Source: Rhodococcus sp. ARC_M6 (GTDB taxonomy: Bacteria > Actinomycetota > Actinomycetes > Mycobacteriales > Mycobacteriaceae). From it: a stretch of 64,000 bases of DNA. Positions within the stretch are counted from its first letter, which is position 1; each line of letters starts with the position of its first letter. The notes under the pieces were generated by a model, which was not told where the DNA came from, ran no database searches, and saw only the letters and a program-made list of their open reading frames with translations. Location: NCBI RefSeq assembly GCF_022810305.1, contig NZ_JALGQH010000004.1, forward strand, positions 1-64,000, given 5' to 3'. This document shows positions 22,190 through 30,343 of the stretch, piece after piece. The position numbers and the translations under genes were made by a program.

Positions 22190-23253
22190 CTGCAACGACC
22201 ATCGGACCCACGGATTCATTGACCGACGTCGTCGGAATTTCGGTTGGTCACCATCACCGACTCGATGACAATGCAACCCTGGGAACTGGCTCTGCGACGG
22301 GCTGCACGGTTGTCCTTGCGCCGGCCGGAGTGGTTGCGGGAGTTGACGTTCGCGGCGGCGGACCAGGCACCCGGGAAACTGATCTGCTGGATCCGAGCCA
22401 TTCGGTTCAGCAAGTCAACGCAGTGTTGCTGACCGGCGGAAGTGCCTACGGTTTAGCGGCCGCCGACGGAGTGATGCGGTGGCTCGAAGAACACGGCCAC
22501 GGAATCGCGATGGGTGCACCGGGTCAGGTGGTTCCCATCGTGCCCGGCGCTGTGATCTTCGATCTTCCGGTGGGGGACTGGACGATTCGGCCCGACTCCG
22601 ATTTCGGTTTTCTGGCCGCGGATACGGCGTCGAGCGAATGTGCGACCGGCACCGTGGGCGCCGGCGTCGGGGCTCGCGCCGGAGCGATCAAAGGCGGAGT
22701 CGGCACTGCAAGTGTGGTGATTGCCGACGGACCGGCGCAGGGGACAACGGTTTCGGCGCTGATCGTCGCGAACCCGGTGGGCTCGGTGTTCGATCCACGA
22801 ACCGGCTTGCCGTGGGGCGTCGGATCCGACGGTGCCGAGTCCTTCGGACTGCGTCTGCCCGTGCCGTCCGAACTTGACGCCGCCAATGCCGTCGCCGCCA
22901 AGGGGACCGTTCTCAACACCACGATCGGGGTTGTGGCAACGGACGCGGCGCTGACCAAAGCCGGTTGCCGACGCGTCGCCGTCGCCGGACACGACGGTTT
23001 GGCACGGGCCATCCGGCCTGCCCACTCGCCACTCGACGGTGACACGATTTTTGCCCTTGCGACCGGAACGCACGTCCCGGAATTCGAGATCGCGGTACCG
23101 GCAGCTTTTCCGGCGGACCTGCCCATCCTTGACGCGGTGTGCGCGGCTGCCGCTCAGGTTGTCGAGCGGGCAATCGTCAAGGCAATTCTGGACGCGACCG
23201 AGGTTGCGGGTATTCCCAGCTATCGAGACTTGTTCCCGTCCGCGTTCATCTAG
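22186..23253 (+). CDS. P1 family N-terminal nucleophile peptidase (DmpA/NylC-like)
   Basis: This 355-aa hydrolase belongs to the DmpA/NylC superfamily, in which the precursor cuts itself to expose an N-terminal Thr or Ser nucleophile. The probable cut is between Asn and Thr in LNTTIGVVATDA (around residue 245). Conserved Gly-rich blocks VGISVGHHHR, LLTGGSAYGL and GTVGAGVGARAG are present. The GTG start overlaps the TGA of the DUF2017 gene (GTGA), so they are probably coupled. It corresponds to Rv1333. The physiological substrate is unknown. Confidence 0.85.
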   Translation: MTATTIGPTDSLTDVVGISVGHHHRLDDNATLGTGSATGCTVVLAPAGVVAGVDVRGGGPGTRETDLLDPSHSVQQVNAVLLTGGSAYGLAAADGVMRWLEEHGHGIAMGAPGQVVPIVPGAVIFDLPVGDWTIRPDSDFGFLAADTASSECATGTVGAGVGARAGAIKGGVGTASVVIADGPAQGTTVSALIVANPVGSVFDPRTGLPWGVGSDGAESFGLRLPVPSELDAANAVAAKGTVLNTTIGVVATDAALTKAGCRRVAVAGHDGLARAIRPAHSPLDGDTIFALATGTHVPEFEIAVPAAFPADLPILDAVCAAAAQVVERAIVKAILDATEVAGIPSYRDLFPSAFI

Positions 23254-23322
23254 TTCCTCCGTACGCCCCAGGCCCGCGACGGTAATCTCGAGGTAGAAAC
23301 AACTACCGTAAGGACGCCCGCG

Positions 23323-23967
23323 ATGACGATGGATTTCAACAGTCCGGATTTCGGTGCCCGGACACCGGTTCCCACATCGAAACCACCGTCGGTGTGGAAG
23401 CAGTCCGCAGTGCTGATCGGCGGATTTGTCCTGGCGCTGTATGTCATCGAAATTGCGGACGCCATTTCCGGGCAGCACATCCAGAATGCCGGAGTCACAC
23501 CTCGCACGTTGGACGGACTGTGGGGCATTCTCTTTGCGCCGGTGCTTCACGACGACTGGGCGCATCTGATTGCGAACACGATTCCCGTGCTGATTCTCGG
23601 CTATCTCGTGCTGGTGTCGGGCATCTCTCGCGGGCTCGCGGCGACGGGAATCATCTGGTTGATCGGCGGCGTCGGCGTCTGGCTTTTTGCGGGGGCCGGG
23701 TACAACCACGTCGGGGCTTCGGTACTGATCTTCGGTTGGGTCACGTATCTGTTGGTCCGAGGATTCTTCACCCGAAGTTTCACTCAGATTCTGATCGGGG
23801 TTGTTGTCTTCGTGATCTACGGCGGAGTGCTGTGGGGCGTGTTGCCGAGTGATCCACAGGTTTCCTGGCAGGGGCACCTGTTCGGCGCGATTGGCGGCGT
23901 GGTCGCTGCCTGGGCGCTGGCGTCGGGCGATCGGACCAAGCGGGCCGGCGCTGTAACTTCGTTCTGA
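23323..23967 (+). CDS. Rhomboid family intramembrane serine protease
   Basis: This 214-aa membrane protein has about six helices. The catalytic Ser is in NHVGASVLIFG (the G-x-S motif) and the catalytic His in WQGHLFGAIGG, with HDDWAHLIANTIP at the start of helix 2 as expected. All active-site residues are present, so it should be a working protease. It corresponds to Rv1337. In M. tuberculosis mec-cysO-cysM lies between it and the P1 peptidase; here only about 70 bp separate them. Confidence 0.9.
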   Translation: MTMDFNSPDFGARTPVPTSKPPSVWKQSAVLIGGFVLALYVIEIADAISGQHIQNAGVTPRTLDGLWGILFAPVLHDDWAHLIANTIPVLILGYLVLVSGISRGLAATGIIWLIGGVGVWLFAGAGYNHVGASVLIFGWVTYLLVRGFFTRSFTQILIGVVVFVIYGGVLWGVLPSDPQVSWQGHLFGAIGGVVAAWALASGDRTKRAGAVTSF

Positions 23968-23992
23968 CCAGGCACTTTCGATACGGACGTGG

Positions 23993-24016
23993 GTCACACC
24001 CGTCGGCGGGTGTGAC
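23993..24016 (+). terminator. Hairpin after rhomboid gene
   Basis: GTCACACCCG (23993-24002) pairs perfectly with CGGGTGTGAC (24007-24016) over a TCGG loop. It sits 26 bp after the rhomboid stop and in front of the MBL gene. A T-run (24043-24048) comes only 27 bp later, so it may be a weak terminator or an operator. Confidence 0.5.
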
Positions 24017-24070
24017 TTCGACTCGCAAAAACGGACGGGAGCTTTTTTGTTCGTGGGTAGACGTGGCAGC

Positions 24071-24838
24071 ATGACCGGTATGCGCATGACCGTCCTGGGG
24101 TGTTCCGGCAGCGTCTCGGGGCCGGATTCACCGGCTTCGGGCTACTTGCTCACGGCGCCGGGTACCCCGCCGCTCGTCATAGATTTCGGCCCCGGAGTGC
24201 TGGGCGCTCTGCAGCGTTACGCAGACCCCGGCGAGGCGACGATCCTGCTCTCGCATCTGCACGCCGATCATTGTCTCGACATGCCGAGCTTGCTCGTGTG
24301 GCGTCGCTACCATCCCAATCGTCCCGAAGGTCGCGCGCTGGTTTACGGCCCGACTGACACGGCCTGCCGGATCGGGACGTCGTCCGCAGAATGCGCCGGA
24401 GAAATCGATGACATCTCCGACACCATCGACTTGAAATTGTGGGCCGAGAACGAGCCCGTCACGTTCGGTGAACTGACCGTCGTTCCGAGTCGGATGAATC
24501 ATCCGCCCGAGGCCTACGGATTCCGATTCACCGACGCTGCCGGGAAGGTTCTCGTCTACACCGGAGACACCGGAATGTGCGACAACGTCGTCGAGCTTGC
24601 CCGAGGCGCCGACGTGTTGCTGTCCGAGGCGTCGTGGACCGACAGTCCTGATCGCCCCGCGGGCATTCATCTGTCGGGCAAGGAAGCCGGCCGTGTAGCC
24701 GCCCTGGCCGGTGTGAAGGAACTTCTCCTGACACACATCCCGCCGTGGACGTCCCGCGAGGACGTCATCGCCGAAGCGAAATCCGAATTCTCCGGACCGG
24801 TACACGCGGTCTCCGCGGGAAGTGTGTACGACATCTGA
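24071..24838 (+). CDS. Metallo-beta-lactamase-fold protein, Rv1339-like cAMP phosphodiesterase
   Basis: This 255-aa protein has the zinc motif [10 protein letters not shown], further ligands in YTGDTG, and a final His in LLTHIPPW. It matches Rv1339, reported as an atypical class II cyclic-nucleotide phosphodiesterase that lowers cAMP. That activity is carried over by family resemblance. The start could be ATG 24071 or ATG 24080 ([11 protein letters not shown]). It lies just before rph and rdgB with a 34-bp gap. No murI is found in front of it, although one lies there in M. tuberculosis. Confidence 0.85.
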   Translation: MTGMRMTVLGCSGSVSGPDSPASGYLLTAPGTPPLVIDFGPGVLGALQRYADPGEATILLSHLHADHCLDMPSLLVWRRYHPNRPEGRALVYGPTDTACRIGTSSAECAGEIDDISDTIDLKLWAENEPVTFGELTVVPSRMNHPPEAYGFRFTDAAGKVLVYTGDTGMCDNVVELARGADVLLSEASWTDSPDRPAGIHLSGKEAGRVAALAGVKELLLTHIPPWTSREDVIAEAKSEFSGPVHAVSAGSVYDI

Positions 24839-24872
24839 CAGCTCGCCGGCGCGGGACGCTAGGCTCACGAAG

Positions 24873-25658
24873 GTGACTACACGAGAAGACGGCAGGGCGG
24901 ACGACGAACTCCGCACGATCAAGATCACCCGCGGGTTCACCAGCCATCCGGCAGGCTCGGTATTGGTCGAGTTCGGGAACACCCGTGTGATGTGTACCGC
25001 CAGCGTCGAAGAAGGTGTTCCGCGGTGGCGCAAGGGTTCCGGGCTGGGCTGGCTCACCGCAGAATATGCGATGCTCCCCGCTGCGACACATACGCGCAGT
25101 GGACGCGAATCCGTCAAAGGCAAGGTCGGCGGCCGCACCCAGGAGATCAGCCGACTCATCGGTCGATCACTGCGCGCATGCATCGACCTCGCAGCAATCG
25201 GTGAGAACACCATCGCCTTGGACTGCGACGTACTTCAGGCTGACGGCGGAACCCGTACCGCCGCAATCACGGGCGCGTACGTCGCATTGGTAGACGCGGT
25301 CACCTACCTGCGTGCCGCCGACCTGTTGAGCGATCCCCAGCCGATCTCATGCGGCATCGCGGCTGTCAGCGTCGGTGTTGTCGACGGACGCGTGCGGTTG
25401 GATCTGCCCTACGAGGAGGATTCGCGTGCCGAGGTCGACATGAATGTCGTCGCGACCGACACCGGAACTCTGGTCGAGATCCAAGGCACCGGTGAGGGTG
25501 CGACCTTCCCGCGTTCGACTCTCGACAAACTGCTGGACTCCGCACTGGCCGGATGCGAGCAGATATTCGAAATTCAGAAGCTCGCGTTGGCCGAGCCCTA
25601 CCCGGGTGTACTGCCCGAACCCAAGAACCCCGAACCCAAGAAGAAATTCGGTGCCTGA
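24873..25658 (+). CDS. rph: Ribonuclease PH
   Basis: RNase PH trims tRNA 3' ends phosphorolytically. The 261-aa chain has [33 protein letters not shown], and the phosphate-site region [20 protein letters not shown] with Asp and Arg in place. The GTG start at 24873 gives [14 protein letters not shown], the usual beginning. The C-terminus is a Pro/Lys repeat tail (PKNPEPKKK). It is followed 3 bp later by rdgB, the common actinobacterial pairing. Confidence 0.95.
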   Translation: MTTREDGRADDELRTIKITRGFTSHPAGSVLVEFGNTRVMCTASVEEGVPRWRKGSGLGWLTAEYAMLPAATHTRSGRESVKGKVGGRTQEISRLIGRSLRACIDLAAIGENTIALDCDVLQADGGTRTAAITGAYVALVDAVTYLRAADLLSDPQPISCGIAAVSVGVVDGRVRLDLPYEEDSRAEVDMNVVATDTGTLVEIQGTGEGATFPRSTLDKLLDSALAGCEQIFEIQKLALAEPYPGVLPEPKNPEPKKKFGA

Positions 25659-25661
25659 ACT

Positions 25662-26270
25662 GTGAATGTCCGAGTGCTGGTTGCCAGCCGAAACGCAAAG
25701 AAATTGAAGGAACTCCACCGCGTGCTCGACGCCGCTGGAGTAAGCGGCATCGACCTCGTCGGACTCGACGAAGTGCCGCCGTTCCCGGAAGCCCCGGAGA
25801 CAGGTGCGACGTTCGAAGAAAACGCACTCGCGAAGGCTCGTGATGGTGCTGCAGCTACCGGAATGCCTTGCATTGCAGACGATTCCGGTGTCGAGATCGA
25901 CGCTCTCAATGCAATGCCGGGAGTATTGTCGGCCCGCTGGTCGGGAACCCACGGCAACGACGGCGCCAACACGGCGCTCGTCCTCGCGCAATTGGGCGAC
26001 GTACCGGACGAGCGTCGGGGAGCGGCATTCGTTTCCGCCTGCGCACTGGTGATCCCCGGTGGTGACGAGACGGTAGTGCGCGGCGAATGGCGCGGAGTTA
26101 TCGGTCGCGAACCGGCCGGCGACGGCGGGTTCGGCTACGACCCGATCTTCCGCCCCGACGGCGATACCCGCGCCGCTGCGGAATTGACGCCGGCCGAGAA
26201 GGACGCGGCTTCACACCGGGGGAGGGCCCTCGTTCAGTTGGTCCCGGCTCTGGCAGCGCTCGCAGGCTGA
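25662..26270 (+). CDS. rdgB: XTP/dITP diphosphatase (RdgB/HAM1)
   Basis: This house-cleaning enzyme hydrolyses dITP and XTP so that deaminated purines stay out of DNA. The 202-aa product has VLVASRNAKKLKEL, ATGMPCIADDSGVEIDALN and FGYDPIF, all family signatures. The GTG start is 3 bp after the rph stop. The chain is intact and of normal length. Confidence 0.95.
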   Translation: MNVRVLVASRNAKKLKELHRVLDAAGVSGIDLVGLDEVPPFPEAPETGATFEENALAKARDGAAATGMPCIADDSGVEIDALNAMPGVLSARWSGTHGNDGANTALVLAQLGDVPDERRGAAFVSACALVIPGGDETVVRGEWRGVIGREPAGDGGFGYDPIFRPDGDTRAAAELTPAEKDAASHRGRALVQLVPALAALAG

Positions 26271-26282
26271 TCCCAGCTACAA

Positions 26283-26319
26283 CGAAGGCCCTGAACATCA
26301 ATAACGTTCAGGGCCTTCG
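26283..26319. terminator. Bidirectional terminator between rdgB and DUF3817 gene
   Basis: CGAAGGCCCTGAAC (26283-26296) pairs perfectly with GTTCAGGGCCTTCG (26306-26319), followed by CTTT. It lies between two convergent genes and can serve both. Confidence 0.85.
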
Positions 26320-26331
26320 CTTTACCTGAAA

Positions 26332-26724
26332 TTAGAGGTTGTAATCGCTTTTGACCTGGATGGTCCGCTTGTGCTCGAAGACAAATGACAGGAACGGAAT
26401 GGTGCCGGCAAGTGCCGTGGCAACCGTCGTACCTGCCTTCCACCGCGCCTTGATTGCCAAGTCGACCGTGAACACCAGGTACAGCATGTAGAACAACCCG
26501 TGAATCTGGCCGATGTAGAACAGCCACGACGGAGCATCCGCGGAGTTTTCCAGGATCAGGTACTTGTAGACCATCTCGCCGGTCAGGAACAGCAGCCATA
26601 GGCCGGTGATCCACGCCAGAACGCGGTATCGAACAAGAGCCGACGCCACCTTCTTCTGCTTCTCGGACTGCTGGGCGGCAGTGCCTGCGGGGGTAGCGGT
26701 ACTCGCTTCCTTGCCGGTACTCAC
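26332..26724 (-). CDS. DUF3817 integral membrane protein (Rv1342c-like)
   Basis: This 130-aa protein has a polar N-terminal tail of about 30 residues and then three hydrophobic helices with the DUF3817 features VRYRVLAWITGLWLL, GQIHGLFYMLYLVF and a conserved Pro in AGTIPFLSF. It is a paralogue of the protein at 7269-7637. Its GTG start overlaps the TGA of the upstream gene (GTGA). Function is unknown. Confidence 0.85.
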   Translation of the reverse strand: MSTGKEASTATPAGTAAQQSEKQKKVASALVRYRVLAWITGLWLLFLTGEMVYKYLILENSADAPSWLFYIGQIHGLFYMLYLVFTVDLAIKARWKAGTTVATALAGTIPFLSFVFEHKRTIQVKSDYNL

Positions 26725-27116
26725 GTAGTGCTCCTATCAGGCTCGCGAGCGGCGAGCTGCGCAAGGTAGTCGTTGTATTCGAGCATTTGGCGAGCCTCGG
26801 GATCATCGACGTCGTCGAACTCAGCCTTGGGGCGCTGCGGAAGCAGGTCAGCCGGAATCTCGCGGGGCTCAGCAGCCGATTCCTCGGCAGCAACCTCTTC
26901 GGGGTCGGCATCCTCGAGCTGCACGAACTTGCGGTAGGCGTACACCACAAACGCTGCGAAGAGTGGCCACTGGAACGCGTAACCGAGGTTCTGGCCTGAA
27001 CCGCCGACGGCCTCGAAACGCTCCCACTGCCACCAGCCGAGCGCCAAGCAGCCCGCGGCTGAGACAAGGACCAGCAGAACAAGCGCAGGTCGGCGTTTCG
27101 TAGCTTTCTTGGACAC
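26721..27116 (-). CDS. Small membrane protein (LprD-like)
   Basis: This 131-aa protein starts at GTG 27116 (MSKKATKRRPAL), has two membrane helices (about residues 10-28 and 45-62) and a long acidic tail. The M. tuberculosis equivalent Rv1343c is called lipoprotein LprD. A Cys in VSAAGCLALGWW is present but sits inside a helix that continues, so lipidation is doubtful. It is translationally coupled to the DUF3817 gene. The frame stays open far upstream into the ctaD region only because of antisense GC bias. Confidence 0.75.
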   Translation of the reverse strand: MSKKATKRRPALVLLVLVSAAGCLALGWWQWERFEAVGGSGQNLGYAFQWPLFAAFVVYAYRKFVQLEDADPEEVAAEESAAEPREIPADLLPQRPKAEFDDVDDPEARQMLEYNDYLAQLAAREPDRSTT

Positions 27117-27278
27117 ACTATGACGGTACCTGAGAGCTATAGTGCCTCGCTCTGCGATCTCCGACACTGTGTCGTAGAGGCGTAGTTGCCGTGCGACGGC
27201 ATGCCGTAAAGGCGTGCAGGTTTCCGGTGTCGGATCAACGGGAAGCCCCACATCACCCCTACCCAGTGATGGTGCGCA

Positions 27279-29030
27279 GTGACCCCAGTAGTTACAGAAC
27301 TCGTTCCCTCGCGGCCCTATCCGAAGCGGCACGGGATAAAGGGTTCGTTCCTCTATTCCGCTGCCACCACCACCGACCCCAAGCAGTTGGGCGTGATGTA
27401 CCTGGTCACGTCGTTCGCCTTCTTCATGTTCGGCGGATTGATGGCTCTGTTGATCCGGACCGAACTCGCCGTTCCCGGTCTCCAGTTTCTTTCGAGTGAG
27501 CAGTACAACCAGCTCTTCACCATGCACGGCACAATCATGCTGCTGCTGTACGCGACGCCGATTGTTTTCGGTTTCGCGAACTATATTCTGCCGCTGCAAA
27601 TCGGTGCGCCCGACGTGGCGTTTCCGCGACTGAACGCGTTGAGTTACTGGCTCTACCTGTTCGGTGCGCTCATCACCGTCTCGGGTTTTCTCACACCCGG
27701 CGGGGCCGCCGATTTCGGCTGGACCGGATATTCCCCGCTGACCAGCGCGTTGCATTCGCCCGGCGTCGGTGCCGATCTGTGGATTATGGGGTTGGTGTTG
27801 GCCGGCGTCGGGACCATCCTCGGTGGGGTCAACATGATCACCACGGTGATCTGCCTGCGCGCACCCGGAATGACGATGTTCCGGATGCCGATTTTCACCT
27901 GGAATGTGTTCATGACCATGATCCTGGTGTTGCTGGCATTCCCAATTCTGACCGCAGCGCTGATGGGACTGCTCGTGGACCGACACCTCGGCGGTCATAT
28001 CTTCGATCCCGCAAATGGTGGTGCGATCTTGTGGCAGCACTTGTTCTGGTTCTTCGGGCATCCCGAGGTGTACATCGTGGCGATACCGTTCTTCGGCATC
28101 GTGTCGGAGATATTTCCGGTCTTTTCCCGCAAACCGATCTTCGGATACCTCGGTCTGATCTACGCGACCATCGCCATTACCGCTCTCTCGGCGGCGGTCT
28201 GGGCCCATCACATGTATGCCACGGGATCTGTTCTGCTGCCGTTCTTTTCGATGATGACCTTCCTTATCGCCGTGCCGACCGGGGTGAAATTCTTCAACTG
28301 GATCGGCACGATGTGGAAGGGGCAGTTGACCTTCGAAACGCCGATGCTGTTTTCGATCGGCTTTCTGGTCACCTTCCTTTTCGGAGGCCTTTCCGGGGTG
28401 ATTCTGGCGAGTCCACCACTCGACTTCCACGTCACCGATTCGTATTTTCTCGTCGCACACTTCCACTACGTGCTCTTCGGAACCATTGTCTTCGCGAGCT
28501 ACGCCGGGATCTACTTCTGGTTCCCGAAAATGACCGGACGATTCATGAATGAACGTCTCGGCAGATGGCATTTCTGGACGACCTTCGTCGGTTTCCACAT
28601 GACGTTTCTGGTCCAGCATTGGCTCGGCGCCGAAGGTATGCCGCGCCGGTATGCGGATTACCTGCCGTCGGACGGATTCACCACCCTGAACTCGATCTCC
28701 ACGATCGGTTCGTTTGTCCTCGGGGCGTCGCTGTTGCCCTTTGTCTGGAACGTTTTCACGTCTTACCGATACGGGGAGGTTGTGACGGTCGACGATCCGT
28801 GGGGGTTCGGCAATTCACTCGAATGGGCAACCACCTGTCCGCCGCCGCGGCACAACTTCATCGAACTACCCCGAATTCGCAGCGAACGACCGGCGTTCGA
28901 ACTGCACTACCCACATATGGTCGAAAGGATGAGAGCAGAAGAGCACGTCGGTAGAAGGCCGGGCGCAACAAAAACAGGAAAAACAGGTGAGCCCAACCTG
29001 TCGGCGGGCCCACCTGCTGTGAGTTCTTGA
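27279..29030 (+). CDS. ctaD: Cytochrome c oxidase subunit I
   Basis: This is the catalytic subunit of an aa3-type oxidase, reducing oxygen to water in the cytoplasmic membrane. The 583-aa protein has twelve predicted helices. Heme and CuB ligands are present: His in FTMHGTIML (heme a), the cross-linked His-Tyr pair in HPEVY, the HH pair in AVWAHHMYA, and the two His of [10 protein letters not shown] (heme a3, heme a). The GTG start fits the family. No other oxidase subunit gene is nearby, so it is probably an isolated copy. Its last codons overlap the terminator of the minus-strand tRNA-Leu. Confidence 0.94.
   Translation: MTPVVTELVPSRPYPKRHGIKGSFLYSAATTTDPKQLGVMYLVTSFAFFMFGGLMALLIRTELAVPGLQFLSSEQYNQLFTMHGTIMLLLYATPIVFGFANYILPLQIGAPDVAFPRLNALSYWLYLFGALITVSGFLTPGGAADFGWTGYSPLTSALHSPGVGADLWIMGLVLAGVGTILGGVNMITTVICLRAPGMTMFRMPIFTWNVFMTMILVLLAFPILTAALMGLLVDRHLGGHIFDPANGGAILWQHLFWFFGHPEVYIVAIPFFGIVSEIFPVFSRKPIFGYLGLIYATIAITALSAAVWAHHMYATGSVLLPFFSMMTFLIAVPTGVKFFNWIGTMWKGQLTFETPMLFSIGFLVTFLFGGLSGVILASPPLDFHVTDSYFLVAHFHYVLFGTIVFASYAGIYFWFPKMTGRFMNERLGRWHFWTTFVGFHMTFLVQHWLGAEGMPRRYADYLPSDGFTTLNSISTIGSFVLGASLLPFVWNVFTSYRYGEVVTVDDPWGFGNSLEWATTCPPPRHNFIELPRIRSERPAFELHYPHMVERMRAEEHVGRRPGATKTGKTGEPNLSAGPPAVSS
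28970..29017 (-). terminator. Terminator of tRNA-Leu inside the ctaD 3' end
   Basis: On the minus strand GGGCCCACCTG's partner arms (29007-29017 and 28985-28995) form an 11-bp stem with one G-U pair. It is followed by TTTTTCCTGTTTTT. It lies 29 bases after the tRNA-Leu 3' end and within the last coding bases of ctaD on the other strand. Confidence 0.75.
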
Positions 29031-29045
29031 ATCGAACTCGTCTTG

Positions 29046-29127
<82 letters not shown>

Positions 29128-29220
29128 GCGGAACTCAAAGGATACGCGACTGCAGTACCCGTCGTAGTCACCGCCCTGGTCTAGCGGGCTCAGCGTTCAG
29201 TTAGCACTCGAAACCCCAGA

Positions 29221-29922
29221 TCAAGCCGATTCAGCGAGGACGTCCGCCACGACAGGTTTCGATTGCCGTCGCGGTTGCTCGGCGGTGCGTTGATACCGCC
29301 AGGCCGCGTGGGTCAGGGTTGCGATTGATACGCCCAGTTCTTGGGACACTGCCGTCAGAAGTGCAGTCCCGTCAGCAGTGCTCAGTGGTTCCTCACTCCC
29401 GATTGCCTCGGCGGCAAAGCGCGTCAGTAGGTCTACAGAAGCTGGTGTGAGTGTGCCGGAAAGGAACAGCAGCAATTCGAAGGTGCGCGCTCCGAGTCCG
29501 GGCACGGAAATGATGGCATCGCGATGAGCGTCGGTGTCGCTGATGTCGCTACTGCCGGTGCATTCCGCTGCGATCAGTGCGGCAGCGGCCAGTGCGACTG
29601 CCTCGGCTTTGGTGGAGTAATTTCCCGGTACTCGCTGACGGTTGCCGAGGATGATCGCCAGTTCGTCTGCGCGGTCTGCGAAAGCTGCGAGTGCGGCTAG
29701 ATCGTCAAGAGGTTCACTGGACTGGCGATAGCCGCGCCACTTGGCAATGACGGCTCGGACGCCCGTGGACGGCGTCCCGTAGGCGGCGCGGGCCGAGAAG
29801 ATCGCGTCGAGAATTGCGGCTTCTGCTTCCTGCTGCCAGCCGTCGTTCCAATGTGGCCAGGCGGCGAGTGGTAGCTCGCTCTCGATGAAACTGACGGCCG
29901 ATTGTGTGTTGGTGATACCCAT
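29221..29922 (-). CDS. Orphan protein with helix-hairpin-helix DNA-glycosylase-like fold
   Basis: I do not recognise this 233-aa protein as a named family. It has the order of features of the endonuclease III superfamily: an early helix (AAILDAIFSARAAYG), then a helix-hairpin-helix-like VPGLGARTFELLLFLSG, then VDLLTRFA matching the catalytic-Asp segment VDTH of Nth. The Lys of Nth (GRKTA) is replaced by Arg (GARTF), and there is no iron-sulfur Cys cluster. The start has a very strong site (GGGGGGAG, 6 bp before ATG). It stands alone between tRNA-Leu and the fas leader. Confidence 0.7.
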   Translation of the reverse strand: MGITNTQSAVSFIESELPLAAWPHWNDGWQQEAEAAILDAIFSARAAYGTPSTGVRAVIAKWRGYRQSSEPLDDLAALAAFADRADELAIILGNRQRVPGNYSTKAEAVALAAAALIAAECTGSSDISDTDAHRDAIISVPGLGARTFELLLFLSGTLTPASVDLLTRFAAEAIGSEEPLSTADGTALLTAVSQELGVSIATLTHAAWRYQRTAEQPRRQSKPVVADVLAESA

Positions 29923-30343
29923 GATTTCTCCCCCCAGAGAATGTGGTCCGAATGGACGCGCTCAACGTAGCGAGGGGGTCCGACAAGTTTGGCCGTTGAA
30001 CGCATGTGACGCGCCAACCGTCAAGAGGGTCACGAATTGGTAACAATAAATATGAGGAGTTCCTCAGGTTTGTGGAAATGCAAGTAACAGTCCCTGGCAG
30101 GTGCTTTGCGACCTACTCGCGAGTCACTTTCTCGATGTGCGGTGAGGAAGATCACCGCCGGGAAAGTCCCGTAAACCGCCCCGCTGGCAAACGTGAGGAA
30201 ATCCTCATGATCCTGTGCAAACCTTGTTGTGCACGGATGCCTTGATCGTGCCGATTTATTCGGTGGATACGCGAGCAATTCGCACCGGGCAGGACACTGC
30301 AAATCCCACCTCGCCGCAGAGGTGACCAGGAGAGGACGTACGC
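29923..30343 (+). promoter_or_regulatory. Long fas leader/promoter region with three inverted repeats
   Basis: The 421 bp between the divergent orphan gene and fas contain no convincing full-size gene. Three inverted repeats are present: TGAGGA-GT-TCCTCA at 30053-30066, GCGGTGA-N6-TCACCGC at 30139-30158, and TGAGGA-AA-TCCTCA at 30194-30207. The first and third share the same arms. A start-to-stop frame for 12 codons with three Cys (30207-30245) follows the third. These are candidates for control of fas by a regulator such as FasR, but the link is inferred. Confidence 0.6.

Noticed and set aside
22453-24087. 544-codon minus-strand frame
   Set aside because: It runs antisense across the P1 peptidase and rhomboid genes and is rich in Arg, His, Asp and Asn without hydrophobic pattern.
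27117-28619. N-terminal extension of the LprD-like gene
   Set aside because: The open frame upstream of GTG 27116 lies antisense to ctaD and has low-complexity charged composition.
30006-30245. 79-codon frame in the fas leader
   Set aside because: There is no ribosome-binding site and no recognisable features; only the last 12 codons are considered as a possible leader peptide.
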